DNA of 62,055 bases from contig DASQWC010000119.1 in assembly GCA_035640475.1 (NCBI GenBank), positions 1 through 62,055 of the forward strand, written 5' to 3'. Shown piece after piece: positions 16,646 through 24,291 of the stretch; the stretch's first letter is position 1, and each line of letters starts with the position of its first letter. The notes beneath the pieces are model-generated. The model ran no database searches. It was given only the letters and a program-made list of their open reading frames with translations, and was not told where the DNA came from. The translations under genes and the position numbers were made by a program. This stretch comes from DASQWC01 sp035640475. GTDB lineage: Bacteria > Actinomycetota > JAICYB01.

Positions 16646-17037
16646 CGCAGCTCGCCCATGAACTGTGCCGGATCGTACTGCTCGCACTCGACGACGATGA
16701 CCGTCATGCCTTTGTCGGTCCCGGACTCGTGCGCCTCGCCCGCCGCCCAGTACGCGGCCTGGCCGGCTTTGATCGGCGTCTTGCCGCCGCCGTCGCCTGA
16801 TACCCAGCCGGCGCCGGCCACGACGGCGAACAGCTGCGGCCCGGTCGCGGGATGGCGCGGAAGGAACCCTCCGGGACCGATGTGAAAACATGCCAGCCGG
16901 GAGGGGCTCTGGGAGGCAAACACCGGTGCGATCACGACCTTGGACGTCTTGGGATCGACGCGGTGCTTCACGCCTTGGACGTCCACCCAGCTCGTGAGGG
17001 GGCGTCCGCGGTTCGGCTCGAAGCTGAACAACCTCAT
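16642..17037 (-). CDS. Cupin-domain protein inserted between trpB and trpA
   Basis: 131 aa, a single cupin barrel: FHIGPGGFLPRHPATGPQLFAVVAGAGWVSGDG (motif 1 region, about residues 50-82) and AGQAAYWAAGEAHESGTD (motif 2 region, about residues 92-108). Motif 1 has only part of the usual His/Glu metal set (H62; no clear HxH), so metal binding is uncertain. It overlaps both neighbours by ATGA, so it is an integral part of the trpB-X-trpA block. The role is unknown; a sensor or a tryptophan-derived oxygenase are guesses. Confidence 0.82.
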   Translation of the reverse strand: MRLFSFEPNRGRPLTSWVDVQGVKHRVDPKTSKVVIAPVFASQSPSRLACFHIGPGGFLPRHPATGPQLFAVVAGAGWVSGDGGGKTPIKAGQAAYWAAGEAHESGTDKGMTVIVVECEQYDPAQFMGELR

Positions 17038-18218
17038 CTCGAATGCTCGCGGACGATCTCCATGTCCTTGTCGCCGCGTCCGGACAGCAGCAGCAGCACC
17101 GTCTGTCCGGCGAGGTCCTCGCGCATCAGCCATGCGATCGCGTGGGCCGGCTCGAGAGCGGGAACGATCCCTTCGAGCTCCGAGAACGCCCGCAATGCAG
17201 CCAGGGCCTCGTCGTCGGTCGACGCGACGTATTCGGCGAGACCGTTCGCCCGCAGGTAGGCGTGCTCGGGTCCGGCTCCCGGATAGTCCAGACCGGCGGA
17301 GATCGAGTGCGCGGGATGGATGAGGCCGTCGGGCTCTTGCAAGATGCGCGTCATTGCGCCGTGCAGGACGCCGTCCGTTCCGGCCGTGAGCGCGGCGCCG
17401 TGCTCGTCGGTATCCAGACCGTGTCCGCCGGCTTCGACACCGACCAACCGCACGCCGTCGATCCCGACGAATCCAGAGAAGACCCCAATGCAGTTGGAGC
17501 CGCCGCCCACACACGCGGTGACGACGTCGGGAAGTCGTCCGGCCTTGTCGAGGATCTGCGTGCGCGCTTCTTCGCCCATGACTTTCTGCAACTCCTTGAC
17601 CATCCACGGGAAGGGGTGCGGCCCGACCACTGATCCGCACACGTAGTGCGTCGTCTCGACGTTGGTCACCCAGTCGCGAAAGGCCTCGTTGATCGCGTCC
17701 TTCAGCGTTCGGCTTCCGGAATCGACCGCAACGACCGTCGCGCCGAGCATCTCCATGCGAAAGACGTTGAGCGCCTGACGCGCCATGTCGACCGCGCCCA
17801 TGTACACGACGCATTCCAGGCCGAAGAGCGCGGCGCCCGTGGCAGTGGCGACGCCGTGCTGGCCGGCGCCGGTCTCCGCGACGACGCGCGTCTTGCCGAG
17901 CCGTTTCGTGAGCAGGCACTGACCAAGGACGTTGTTGATCTTGTGCGAGCCCGTGTGGCCGAGGTCTTCCCGCTTGACCCACACAGTCGCGCCGATGCGC
18001 TCGGAGAACCGGTCGGCGCGGTACAGGGGCGTCGGGCGTCCGGCGTAATCGCGGCGGTACGCGTCGAGCTCCGCGAGGAATGCCGCGTCCTCCCGGGCGT
18101 CGCGCCAGGCCGACTCGAGCTCAAAGAGGGCGGGCATGAGCACTTCGGGCGCATAACGCCCCCCGTATTCGCCGTAGCGACCGTGCTCGTCCGGAAGAAT
18201 CTCGATCGGCTTGGTCAC
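17034..18218 (-). CDS. trpB: Tryptophan synthase beta subunit
   Basis: PLP enzyme condensing indole with serine. 394 aa, a canonical TrpB1: GEYGGRYAPEVLMPAL at residues 16-31, LGHTGSHKINN with the PLP lysine at K93, the catalytic Glu region ETGAGQHGV, and the phosphate-binding GGGSNCIG near residue 230. The stop overlaps the cupin (ATGA) and the start overlaps trpF (ATGA). Confidence 0.97.
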   Translation of the reverse strand: MTKPIEILPDEHGRYGEYGGRYAPEVLMPALFELESAWRDAREDAAFLAELDAYRRDYAGRPTPLYRADRFSERIGATVWVKREDLGHTGSHKINNVLGQCLLTKRLGKTRVVAETGAGQHGVATATGAALFGLECVVYMGAVDMARQALNVFRMEMLGATVVAVDSGSRTLKDAINEAFRDWVTNVETTHYVCGSVVGPHPFPWMVKELQKVMGEEARTQILDKAGRLPDVVTACVGGGSNCIGVFSGFVGIDGVRLVGVEAGGHGLDTDEHGAALTAGTDGVLHGAMTRILQEPDGLIHPAHSISAGLDYPGAGPEHAYLRANGLAEYVASTDDEALAALRAFSELEGIVPALEPAHAIAWLMREDLAGQTVLLLLSGRGDKDMEIVREHSR

Positions 18219-18844
18219 GCTGTCCTGGCTGCCTCGACGAACATGCGCATGCGTTCAGTGTCCTTGATTCCCGGCTCCCGCTCGATACCCGACGACACGT
18301 CGACGCCGATCGGACGCAATCGCCGGACGGCCTCCGACACGTTCTCGGGTCGCAGTCCACCCGACAGCACGAAGTCGATTGCCGGGCGGTTGGATTCGAT
18401 GACGTCCCACGGCGCTTGCACACCGGTCCCGCCGAGCTGCCCTTCGACGTACGCGTCGATGTGGACGGCGTCGCACTGCAAACGCTCGAGCTCGACGAGG
18501 TCTTCGGCGTCGCGCACGCGGACCGTGCGCAGCACGATGACCCCCCCGGGCAGGAAGCGTCCCGCGACGAGCGGCGCCGGGAACTGGACACCGTGCAGGT
18601 CGAGCTCCTTCGCGATCTCACCGACTTCTCTGGGAGCCGAGTCGTCGAACACGCCGAAGGCGGCGACACCGTCGGGAATCGCTGCACGAATCGCCGTGGC
18701 CTCCTGAATCGTCACGCGCCGTGACGACGGTGCGAAGATCATGCCGACGGCGGACACACCGGCGTCGGCGGCGTCGGCGGCGTCCTGCGGACGCGTGATG
18801 CCGTCGAACTTGATCCAGATGCCACGCTCGTCGCGAAGGCTCAC
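18215..18844 (-). CDS. trpF: Phosphoribosylanthranilate isomerase with catalytic Cys replaced by Asp
   Basis: Amadori rearrangement of phosphoribosylanthranilate to CdRP. 209 aa, a TIM barrel. The usual beta-1 motif VK(I/F)CG(L/I)T reads IKFDGIT: the general-base Cys is Asp at residue 14 (codon GAC, 18803-18805). The general-acid Asp (HIDAYVEGQLGGTG, D130), the SGGLRPENV phosphate loop and VDVSSGIE are intact. HisA, the sister enzyme with the same chemistry, uses Asp at the equivalent place, so activity is plausible. Position between trpC and trpB supports TrpF. The start overlaps the trpC stop (ATGA). Confidence 0.92.
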   Translation of the reverse strand: MSLRDERGIWIKFDGITRPQDAADAADAGVSAVGMIFAPSSRRVTIQEATAIRAAIPDGVAAFGVFDDSAPREVGEIAKELDLHGVQFPAPLVAGRFLPGGVIVLRTVRVRDAEDLVELERLQCDAVHIDAYVEGQLGGTGVQAPWDVIESNRPAIDFVLSGGLRPENVSEAVRRLRPIGVDVSSGIEREPGIKDTERMRMFVEAARTA

Positions 18845-19611
18845 GCGCCGAGGAGCTCCTTGACCTTCGCCTCGAGGTCGGGCGCCGTCACAAACGCCTC
18901 GCCCACGAGGACGGCGTCGACGCCGATCTGCTCGAGCGCCTCGACGTCCGCGCGCGTCGAGATCGCGCTTTCGGCGACGACCACGATGCCGTCGGGGACG
19001 AGCGGACGCAGCCGCGTCGTCGCCGTCGGATCTTCATCGAACGTCTCGAGATCCCGGTGATTCACACCGACGACGTCCGCGCCGGCCTCGACTGCGGCAT
19101 GGAGGTCGCGCTCGTCGAAGATCTCGACCAACGGGCACAGGCTCCACCGCTTCGCCTCGTCGATCAACGCCGGGAGCTCGGATCCGAGAATGCGAACGAT
19201 GAGCAAGACGGCGTCTGCACCGGAGGCGCACGCCGCGACGATTTGCGAGCGATCGAGAACGAAGTCTTTCCACAAGACGGGCAAGCTCGTCGCTTCGCGT
19301 GCGCGCTTCAGGTCGTCCTCCGAGCCGCCGAAGAAGTCGGATTCGGTGAGAACGGAGATTGCGCGCGCGCCGGCGCGCTCGTACGCGCGAGCGAGTTCGG
19401 CCGGATCGAGATCCGGCTTGAGGTCGCCTTTGGACGGCGATCGTCGCTTGATCTCGGCGATGAGCGACATGCCGTTCGCACGAAGCGCGCTCTCGAACCC
19501 GCGTCCGGCGGGAGCGTTTCGCGCGGTCTCCTCGAGCTCGTCGATGTGCGTTCGGTATTCATCGACGGCCCTCCGTCGCGACGCAACGATTCGATCGAGA
19601 AACGACGACAT
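18841..19611 (-). CDS. trpC: Indole-3-glycerol phosphate synthase
   Basis: Ring closure of CdRP to indole-3-glycerol phosphate. 256 aa: SLIAEIKRRSPSKGDL (catalytic Lys region, residues 49-64), VLTESDFFGGSEDDL, LWKDFVLD with the general-acid Lys, VGVNHRDLETF (usually NNRNL), and SAIST...VGEAFV at the phosphate site. It starts 3 bases after the trpD stop and overlaps trpF by ATGA. Confidence 0.96.
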   Translation of the reverse strand: MSSFLDRIVASRRRAVDEYRTHIDELEETARNAPAGRGFESALRANGMSLIAEIKRRSPSKGDLKPDLDPAELARAYERAGARAISVLTESDFFGGSEDDLKRAREATSLPVLWKDFVLDRSQIVAACASGADAVLLIVRILGSELPALIDEAKRWSLCPLVEIFDERDLHAAVEAGADVVGVNHRDLETFDEDPTATTRLRPLVPDGIVVVAESAISTRADVEALEQIGVDAVLVGEAFVTAPDLEAKVKELLGA

Positions 19612-19614
19612 CTT

Positions 19615-20631
19615 TTAGAACGTCGCGCAGAGTGCGACCAGGCGATCGAGCGCCGCGAGCGCATCGCCCTTCCCGATCACATCGCGCGCCGTGTTCACAC
19701 CGTCACGAAGATCGGAAGCGCTCCCGGCCGCGACGAGCGCAGCACCGGCGTTGAACACGACGCAATCGGTGACGGGGCCCGGCTTGCCTTCGAGCACCGC
19801 GCGCAGCAGCTCCGCGTTCTCGGAAGGATCGCCGCCGCGAATAGCGTCGAGCACGTTCTCGTCGAGATCGACGTCGGCCGCCGACGTCTCGGTCCTCGTC
19901 ACCGATCCGTTCTCAACGGTCAGGACGACATTCGGCCCGGCGCACGTGAGCTCGTCCGGGCCGCCGGCCCCGGCCACGACGACCGCTCGCTCGGTGCCCA
20001 GCTCGGCCAGCGCACCGGCAACGAGCCCGGCCAGATCCGGGTGCCCGACGCCGACGAGCTGGAACGACGGCCTCGCCGGATTCGTCAGCGGACCGAGGAT
20101 GTTGAACGCGGTGCGGACGCCGAGCTCCTTGCGGACCGGCATGACCGTGGCCATGGCCGGATGGAACGCGGGCGCGAAGATGAATCCGATGCCGGCCTCA
20201 TCGATGCATTGCGCGACCTGATCTGCGCCGATGTCGATTCGGACGCCGAGGACCTCGAGCACGTCGGCCGATCCGGAGCTCGACGACAGCGCCCGGTTCC
20301 CGTGCTTCGCCACCGGGTGCCCGGCTCCGGCAACGACGAAGGCAGCGGTCGTCGAGATGTTGGCCGTCCGCGTGCCGTCGCCTCCGGTTCCGCACGTGTC
20401 GACGAGACCGGTCGCTTTCGGCCGGACCGGGACGGCGTTGTCCCGCATGGTCTGCGCAAACCCGGCGATCTCGGTCGCGCTTTCGCCCTTCATCCGCAAC
20501 GCGATGAGAAATGCGGAGATCATCGACGGCGGGACGTCCCCGGAGACGATCTCCTGGAGCGCGCCGGATGCCTCGTCCGCGCTGAGATCTGCGCGGCCGA
20601 GCACCTTTTCGAGCGCCTCACGAAGCGACAT
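19615..20631 (-). CDS. trpD: Anthranilate phosphoribosyltransferase
   Basis: Transfers phosphoribose from PRPP to anthranilate. 338 aa. The PRPP site DTCGTGGDG (about residues 78-86) is followed by TANISTTAAFV and KHGNRALSSSSGSADVLE, all family hallmarks. NILGPLTNPARP lies near residue 170. The start is ATG at 20631; the frame stays open into the M28 peptidase gene but that part is a shadow. It sits 11 bases downstream of the peptidase gene, so trpD-trpC-trpF-trpB-cupin-trpA follow on from a non-tryptophan gene. Confidence 0.96.
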   Translation of the reverse strand: MSLREALEKVLGRADLSADEASGALQEIVSGDVPPSMISAFLIALRMKGESATEIAGFAQTMRDNAVPVRPKATGLVDTCGTGGDGTRTANISTTAAFVVAGAGHPVAKHGNRALSSSSGSADVLEVLGVRIDIGADQVAQCIDEAGIGFIFAPAFHPAMATVMPVRKELGVRTAFNILGPLTNPARPSFQLVGVGHPDLAGLVAGALAELGTERAVVVAGAGGPDELTCAGPNVVLTVENGSVTRTETSAADVDLDENVLDAIRGGDPSENAELLRAVLEGKPGPVTDCVVFNAGAALVAAGSASDLRDGVNTARDVIGKGDALAALDRLVALCATF

Positions 20632-20642
20632 TTGGAAAAAGG

Positions 20643-21554
20643 CTAGCGCGAGAACGATCGCAGGATCGCGAGCGCCAGCCGTCCGCTCCACTCCAGCTCG
20701 CGCGGCCGGACGACATCGATCGTGTCGCGTGGGTTGTGGTAGCAGCACTTCAGCTCGCCGGTCCAGACCCACGCCGCATTCATGCCGGCGCGCAGGAACG
20801 ACCCGTTGTCGGACCAGTCCGGCGTGACACGCTCCTTGACCGGAATGCCGAGGGCTCTCCCTTGATCCAGGCACCGTTGCGTGCCGTCACGGGGCCCGGT
20901 GTCCATTCGTCCGCAGGTGATCGTGTCGCCGTGGCCGACCATGTCGACGTTGACCATACCGACGAGATTGCTCTTCGCGGCCGGCGTCATCTGGTCGACG
21001 TAGTGACGTGAGCCGACGTGATGCTCGCGCTGCGGCGTCGGCTGCCGCTCTTCGGCGCCGAACGCGACGAACACAACCGGGTACGACGCCGGCCTCGCCT
21101 CGATCGCGCGCGCGATCTCGAGCATCACGCCGATACCGGTTGCGTTGTCGTTGGCACCGGGACCGTTCAGCGAATCGTAGTGTCCGCCGATCAGCAGATA
21201 CGGCTTCGCCTCATCGAATTCGGGCGGCAGCCCGACGATGTTCCACGACTCGCCGCCTTGCGGAAGCGGGAACGGCCGGCGTTCGGTACGCAGGCCGAGC
21301 TTGCCCATCGTCTTCGCGATGTAGTCGGCCGCCAGGCCGTCGCCCTCAGTTCCCGACATTCGAATGCCGATCTCGACGGCAAGTGCGCGGACGTGTTCCA
21401 TAGCGGCGCCGACGCCGAACACGCTTTGGTCCGGAGAAGGCACAGGAGACGGAGCGGAGGTCGGCGCCGCAGAGGGCGCTGCGCTCGGCGCCGGTGCCTC
21501 CGCAGCGCACGAGGCACAGAGCAGCACCGCGCACGCGGCGAGCGCCCTACGCAC
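20643..21554 (-). CDS. Exported M28-family zinc metallopeptidase
   Basis: 303 aa with an N-terminal export signal RRALAACAVLLCASC and an Ala/Pro/Ser-rich linker up to about residue 42, probably a lipoprotein (the CASC box is imperfect). The peptidase part has the co-catalytic zinc set of M28 aminopeptidases: GGHYDSLNGPGANDNATG (His, Asp), AFGAEERQ (Glu-Glu), VNVDMVGHGD (Asp) and a C-terminal His in CCYHNPRDTID. It probably removes N-terminal residues from extracellular peptides. GTG at 21554 overlaps the histidine kinase stop by 8 bases. Confidence 0.88.
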   Translation of the reverse strand: MRRALAACAVLLCASCAAEAPAPSAAPSAAPTSAPSPVPSPDQSVFGVGAAMEHVRALAVEIGIRMSGTEGDGLAADYIAKTMGKLGLRTERRPFPLPQGGESWNIVGLPPEFDEAKPYLLIGGHYDSLNGPGANDNATGIGVMLEIARAIEARPASYPVVFVAFGAEERQPTPQREHHVGSRHYVDQMTPAAKSNLVGMVNVDMVGHGDTITCGRMDTGPRDGTQRCLDQGRALGIPVKERVTPDWSDNGSFLRAGMNAAWVWTGELKCCYHNPRDTIDVVRPRELEWSGRLALAILRSFSR

Positions 21555-22866
21555 GGAACCGAAGCTCGAATCTGCTCCCGGCCCCGGGACGGGATCCGAC
21601 GGCCACGCCCACGCCCAGACGCTGGGCGAGCTCGGCGACGATCGCGAGCCCAAGTCCGGACCCGACCGGACGGACTCCCTGGTACTTGCGCCAGAGATAA
21701 AAGCGCTCGAACGCGTGCTCGATGTCCGCCGGGTCCAAGCCCGGCCCGTCGTCGGTGACGGCGATGAGCTTCTCGCTCACTTCGACGCCGACCGTCCCAC
21801 CTTCCGGCGTTACGCGCACGGCATTCTCGACGAGGTTCGCGATCATCTGGTGCACACGGTCGGGGTCGGTTTTCGCGGGGGCCGGGCCGTTCGTGTCGAA
21901 TACCAGCGCGACGTCGCTCTCGCCGGCTACCGGCCTCAGCGCGTCGACGGCCGATGCAGCGACGTCGGCGAGATCAACGGACCGAGGACGGATGGAGAAC
22001 TCGCCCGCTTCAAGGCGTCCGAGATCGAGCAGGTCCTGCACGAGCCTGTCGAGACGGACGGACTCCCGCGCGACGACGTCACCGGCGCGGCGCGCATCCG
22101 TAGCCGTCCCATCGGCGAGCGCTTCCCCGTACCCGCGAATCGCCGTGAGCGGGGTGCGAAGCTCGTGCGAGATCGAAAGCAGAAACGCCTTCTCGTGTTC
22201 GCGCGCGCTGTTCAAGTCGGCCACCATGCCGCCAAAGGCTTCCTTCAGCTCCGCGATCTCCGCCGGATCGCTCGCGCGCGGAGCGGCGACCCCACCCGAT
22301 TCGCCGCGCGCGACCGCGCGCGCGGACTGCGAGAGCTCACCCAACGGGCGCGACATTCGGCGGGAGAGCACAAACGCGACGATCGACGCACCGGCCAGGC
22401 CGATCAGTCCGGCAAGCACCAGCCGCGACGTGAACCCTTCCGGCAGCGCCGGTGTATCCGCGACCGGCTGGAAGACCACAATGGAACCCGGACGTCCGCA
22501 CACCGTCGCCGGCCGCGACGCGTAGTAGACCGGTCGCCCGCCGAGTAGCGTCCGTCCCTCGGGCGCCGCCGCGAACTGCCTTCTCCCGGCATCGGGAACG
22601 AACCGCACGCGGGGGCCGAACTCGCGTCCGAGCGCGGGCCGGGGACGCCCCTCGCAGGGCAGCTCGGCGGCGAGGTCGGCGACTCGCTCGGCCTCGCCGC
22701 CGAGCTGCCCCAACGCACGCGCCGGCGCGCCGAGCCTCGCGAGACCGAACGTGACCAGTGCCGTCAGCAGCACCGCGCCGACGGCAACGCCTCCGATCGC
22801 CGCAACCAGCACCCGCCCCAGGGAAGGACGGCGCATCCTGGTCACAGGGGGCGCCTCGCGGCGCAT
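21547..22866 (-). CDS. Sensor histidine kinase (MprB/ResE-like)
   Basis: 439 aa from the likely start. A first membrane helix (VLVAAIGGVAVGAVLLTALVTFGLA), an extracytoplasmic segment of about 110 residues, a second helix, then HAMP. The phospho-acceptor is in SISHELRTPLTAIRGY, the N box in NLVENAVR, and the G boxes are DDGPGL and GSGLGLAIV. It pairs with the response regulator whose stop lies 7 bases upstream of this ATG. A second ATG at 22836 is an alternative start. The sensed signal is unknown; the secreted proteins on either side suggest an envelope signal. Confidence 0.9.
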   Translation of the reverse strand: MRREAPPVTRMRRPSLGRVLVAAIGGVAVGAVLLTALVTFGLARLGAPARALGQLGGEAERVADLAAELPCEGRPRPALGREFGPRVRFVPDAGRRQFAAAPEGRTLLGGRPVYYASRPATVCGRPGSIVVFQPVADTPALPEGFTSRLVLAGLIGLAGASIVAFVLSRRMSRPLGELSQSARAVARGESGGVAAPRASDPAEIAELKEAFGGMVADLNSAREHEKAFLLSISHELRTPLTAIRGYGEALADGTATDARRAGDVVARESVRLDRLVQDLLDLGRLEAGEFSIRPRSVDLADVAASAVDALRPVAGESDVALVFDTNGPAPAKTDPDRVHQMIANLVENAVRVTPEGGTVGVEVSEKLIAVTDDGPGLDPADIEHAFERFYLWRKYQGVRPVGSGLGLAIVAELAQRLGVGVAVGSRPGAGSRFELRFRA

Positions 22867-22873
22867 CCTGGCG

Positions 22874-23560
22874 TCAGGTGCTCTCCGCTTTGTACCCCAC
22901 GCCTCGAACCGTCCGCACCGGGCATCGCTTACCGAGCTTGCGACGAAGCTGCGCGACATGCACGTCCACAGTGCGGGAGTCGACGCCGCCCGGGTACCCC
23001 CACACGGCTTCCAGGAGCTGCGTGCGGGAGAACACCCGGTCCGGTTGCGCGAGCAGATACGAGAGGAGATCGAACTCCATCCGTGTGAGATCCACGCTCG
23101 CGTCGCCCATCGTGACCTCGCGTGACCTCGGGTCGATGTGGAGGTCCCCGACCGTGACCGGCGTGTCGTCTGCGGTCTCGCCCGTTTCGCCCCGCCGCAG
23201 CACCGCCTTCACGCGTGCCACGAGCTCGCGAGGGCTGAACGGCTTGGTGACGTAGTCGTCGGCGCCGAGCTCCAAGCCGAGCACTCGGTCGGCTTCTGCG
23301 TCGCGCGCTGTCACCATGATCACCGGAACAGACCGCCGGCTCCTGATCTCGCGGAAGAGCTCGACACCGTCGGAGTCGGGCAATGTCAGATCGAGCAGGA
23401 TCAGGTCGACACTCGGATGCTCGAGCTGGCGTGCCGCTTCGGCTGCCGAGCTCGCCCAGCGCACGCGAAAGCCCGCTTGCTCGAGATACATCTCGACGAC
23501 GTCCGCGATCGCGGACTCGTCCTCAACGACCAGCACTGTGCGGCGCGTCGTCATCGTCAT
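22874..23560 (-). CDS. OmpR/PhoB-family response regulator
   Basis: 228 aa. The receiver domain has VVEDE, the phospho-Asp in LILLDLTLPDSDG (about D54), TARD and YVTKPF (Lys about 105). The C-terminal winged helix has LTRMEFDLLSYLLAQPDRVFSRTQLLEAVWG and TVDVHVAQLRRKLG. Two in-frame ATGs two codons apart (23560 and 23554) are both possible. It is cotranscribed with the kinase. A 12-bp perfect inverted repeat just upstream may be its operator or a terminator of the previous gene. Confidence 0.92.
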   Translation of the reverse strand: MTMTTRRTVLVVEDESAIADVVEMYLEQAGFRVRWASSAAEAARQLEHPSVDLILLDLTLPDSDGVELFREIRSRRSVPVIMVTARDAEADRVLGLELGADDYVTKPFSPRELVARVKAVLRRGETGETADDTPVTVGDLHIDPRSREVTMGDASVDLTRMEFDLLSYLLAQPDRVFSRTQLLEAVWGYPGGVDSRTVDVHVAQLRRKLGKRCPVRTVRGVGYKAEST

Positions 23561-23588
23561 CAGCCTAGGTGCCTCCAGGACGCCGTCA

Positions 23589-23624
23589 GCGGCCCTCGAG
23601 GAATAAACGCTTCTCGAGGGCCGC
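23589..23624. repeat. Perfect 12-bp inverted repeat between secreted-protein gene and response regulator
   Basis: GCGGCCCTCGAG (23589-23600) and its exact complement (23613-23624) flank a 12-base AT-rich loop. It begins 10 bases after the stop of the 23635-24204 gene and 29 bases before the response-regulator start. Neither side has a T run, so a classic terminator is not supported. It could be a regulator site or an RNA hairpin controlling read-through. Confidence 0.6.
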
Positions 23625-23634
23625 ACGACGCGGC

Positions 23635-24204
23635 CTAGGCTTCGGGCGCCGCCCGCCGGCCACGGGGGCCGCGCTTGCACTCCTGGGGGTTGGCCCGGCA
23701 CTGCTCCCGCCGCTGCTCCATCTCCTGCCAGCGCTCGGGCGAGAAGGCACGGATGCGCTTGGTTGCTTCCTCGACGCGGAGGGCCATCGCATGGTCGCCG
23801 GCCTTGATGTCGCCGACGCTCGCATTCTCGCCGTCCCGGCGAATTGCCGTCTCGTCGGTCGTCGGGATCTCGACGGTTGTGCCGTCGTCCTCCTTGATCA
23901 CAACCGTCGCTCCGTTGACACGCTCGACGACACCGCGGTCGATACGGACGTTCTGGAACGTCCCTTCGGTCTCGCCGGGAACGACGAGCTCGCCGCGGAT
24001 CGCACGCCGAAGCCCCGGATGCTTGGGCCGCTGCGTTCGCTCTTGGTCCTGAGCTTGCGCCTGCGGCTCGTCGCCCGGAGGAACGTCGAGACTGTCCTGT
24101 GCCAGGGCAACGCTCTCCGGCCGCGTCAGCTCGTTGGCTCCGACGTACGCGATCCCGCCGACCACGAGCGCGCCGACGAGAATCGATCCGAGATGCCGCT
24201 TCAT
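23635..24204 (-). CDS. Membrane-anchored secreted protein, DUF5666-like
   Basis: 189 aa. The ATG follows GGAGAGGAGGAGGC, an excellent ribosome site. An N-terminal signal-anchor (LGSILVGALVVGGIAYVGA) is followed by a Gln/Asp-rich disordered stretch, then a small beta domain around GTFQNVRIDRGVVERVNGATVVIKEDDG that resembles DUF5666-type barrels, and a basic Arg/Pro-rich tail with two Cys. Function unknown. It sits upstream of a two-component system on the same strand and may be its target or accessory. Confidence 0.72.
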   Translation of the reverse strand: MKRHLGSILVGALVVGGIAYVGANELTRPESVALAQDSLDVPPGDEPQAQAQDQERTQRPKHPGLRRAIRGELVVPGETEGTFQNVRIDRGVVERVNGATVVIKEDDGTTVEIPTTDETAIRRDGENASVGDIKAGDHAMALRVEEATKRIRAFSPERWQEMEQRREQCRANPQECKRGPRGRRAAPEA

Positions 24205-24291
24205 GCCTCCTCCTCTCCAGATGTGGGCACGAGAAGCATGCACGGCGCGCGCGAACGCGAGGTCAGCCGAACGTAAGGTGTCGGTAAAGCC

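Noticed and set aside
22830..22871. Direct repeat GGCGCATCCTGG at the start of the histidine kinase gene
   Set aside because: Only two 12-base copies 30 bases apart, with no hairpin or phase relation; probably chance in GC-rich sequence.
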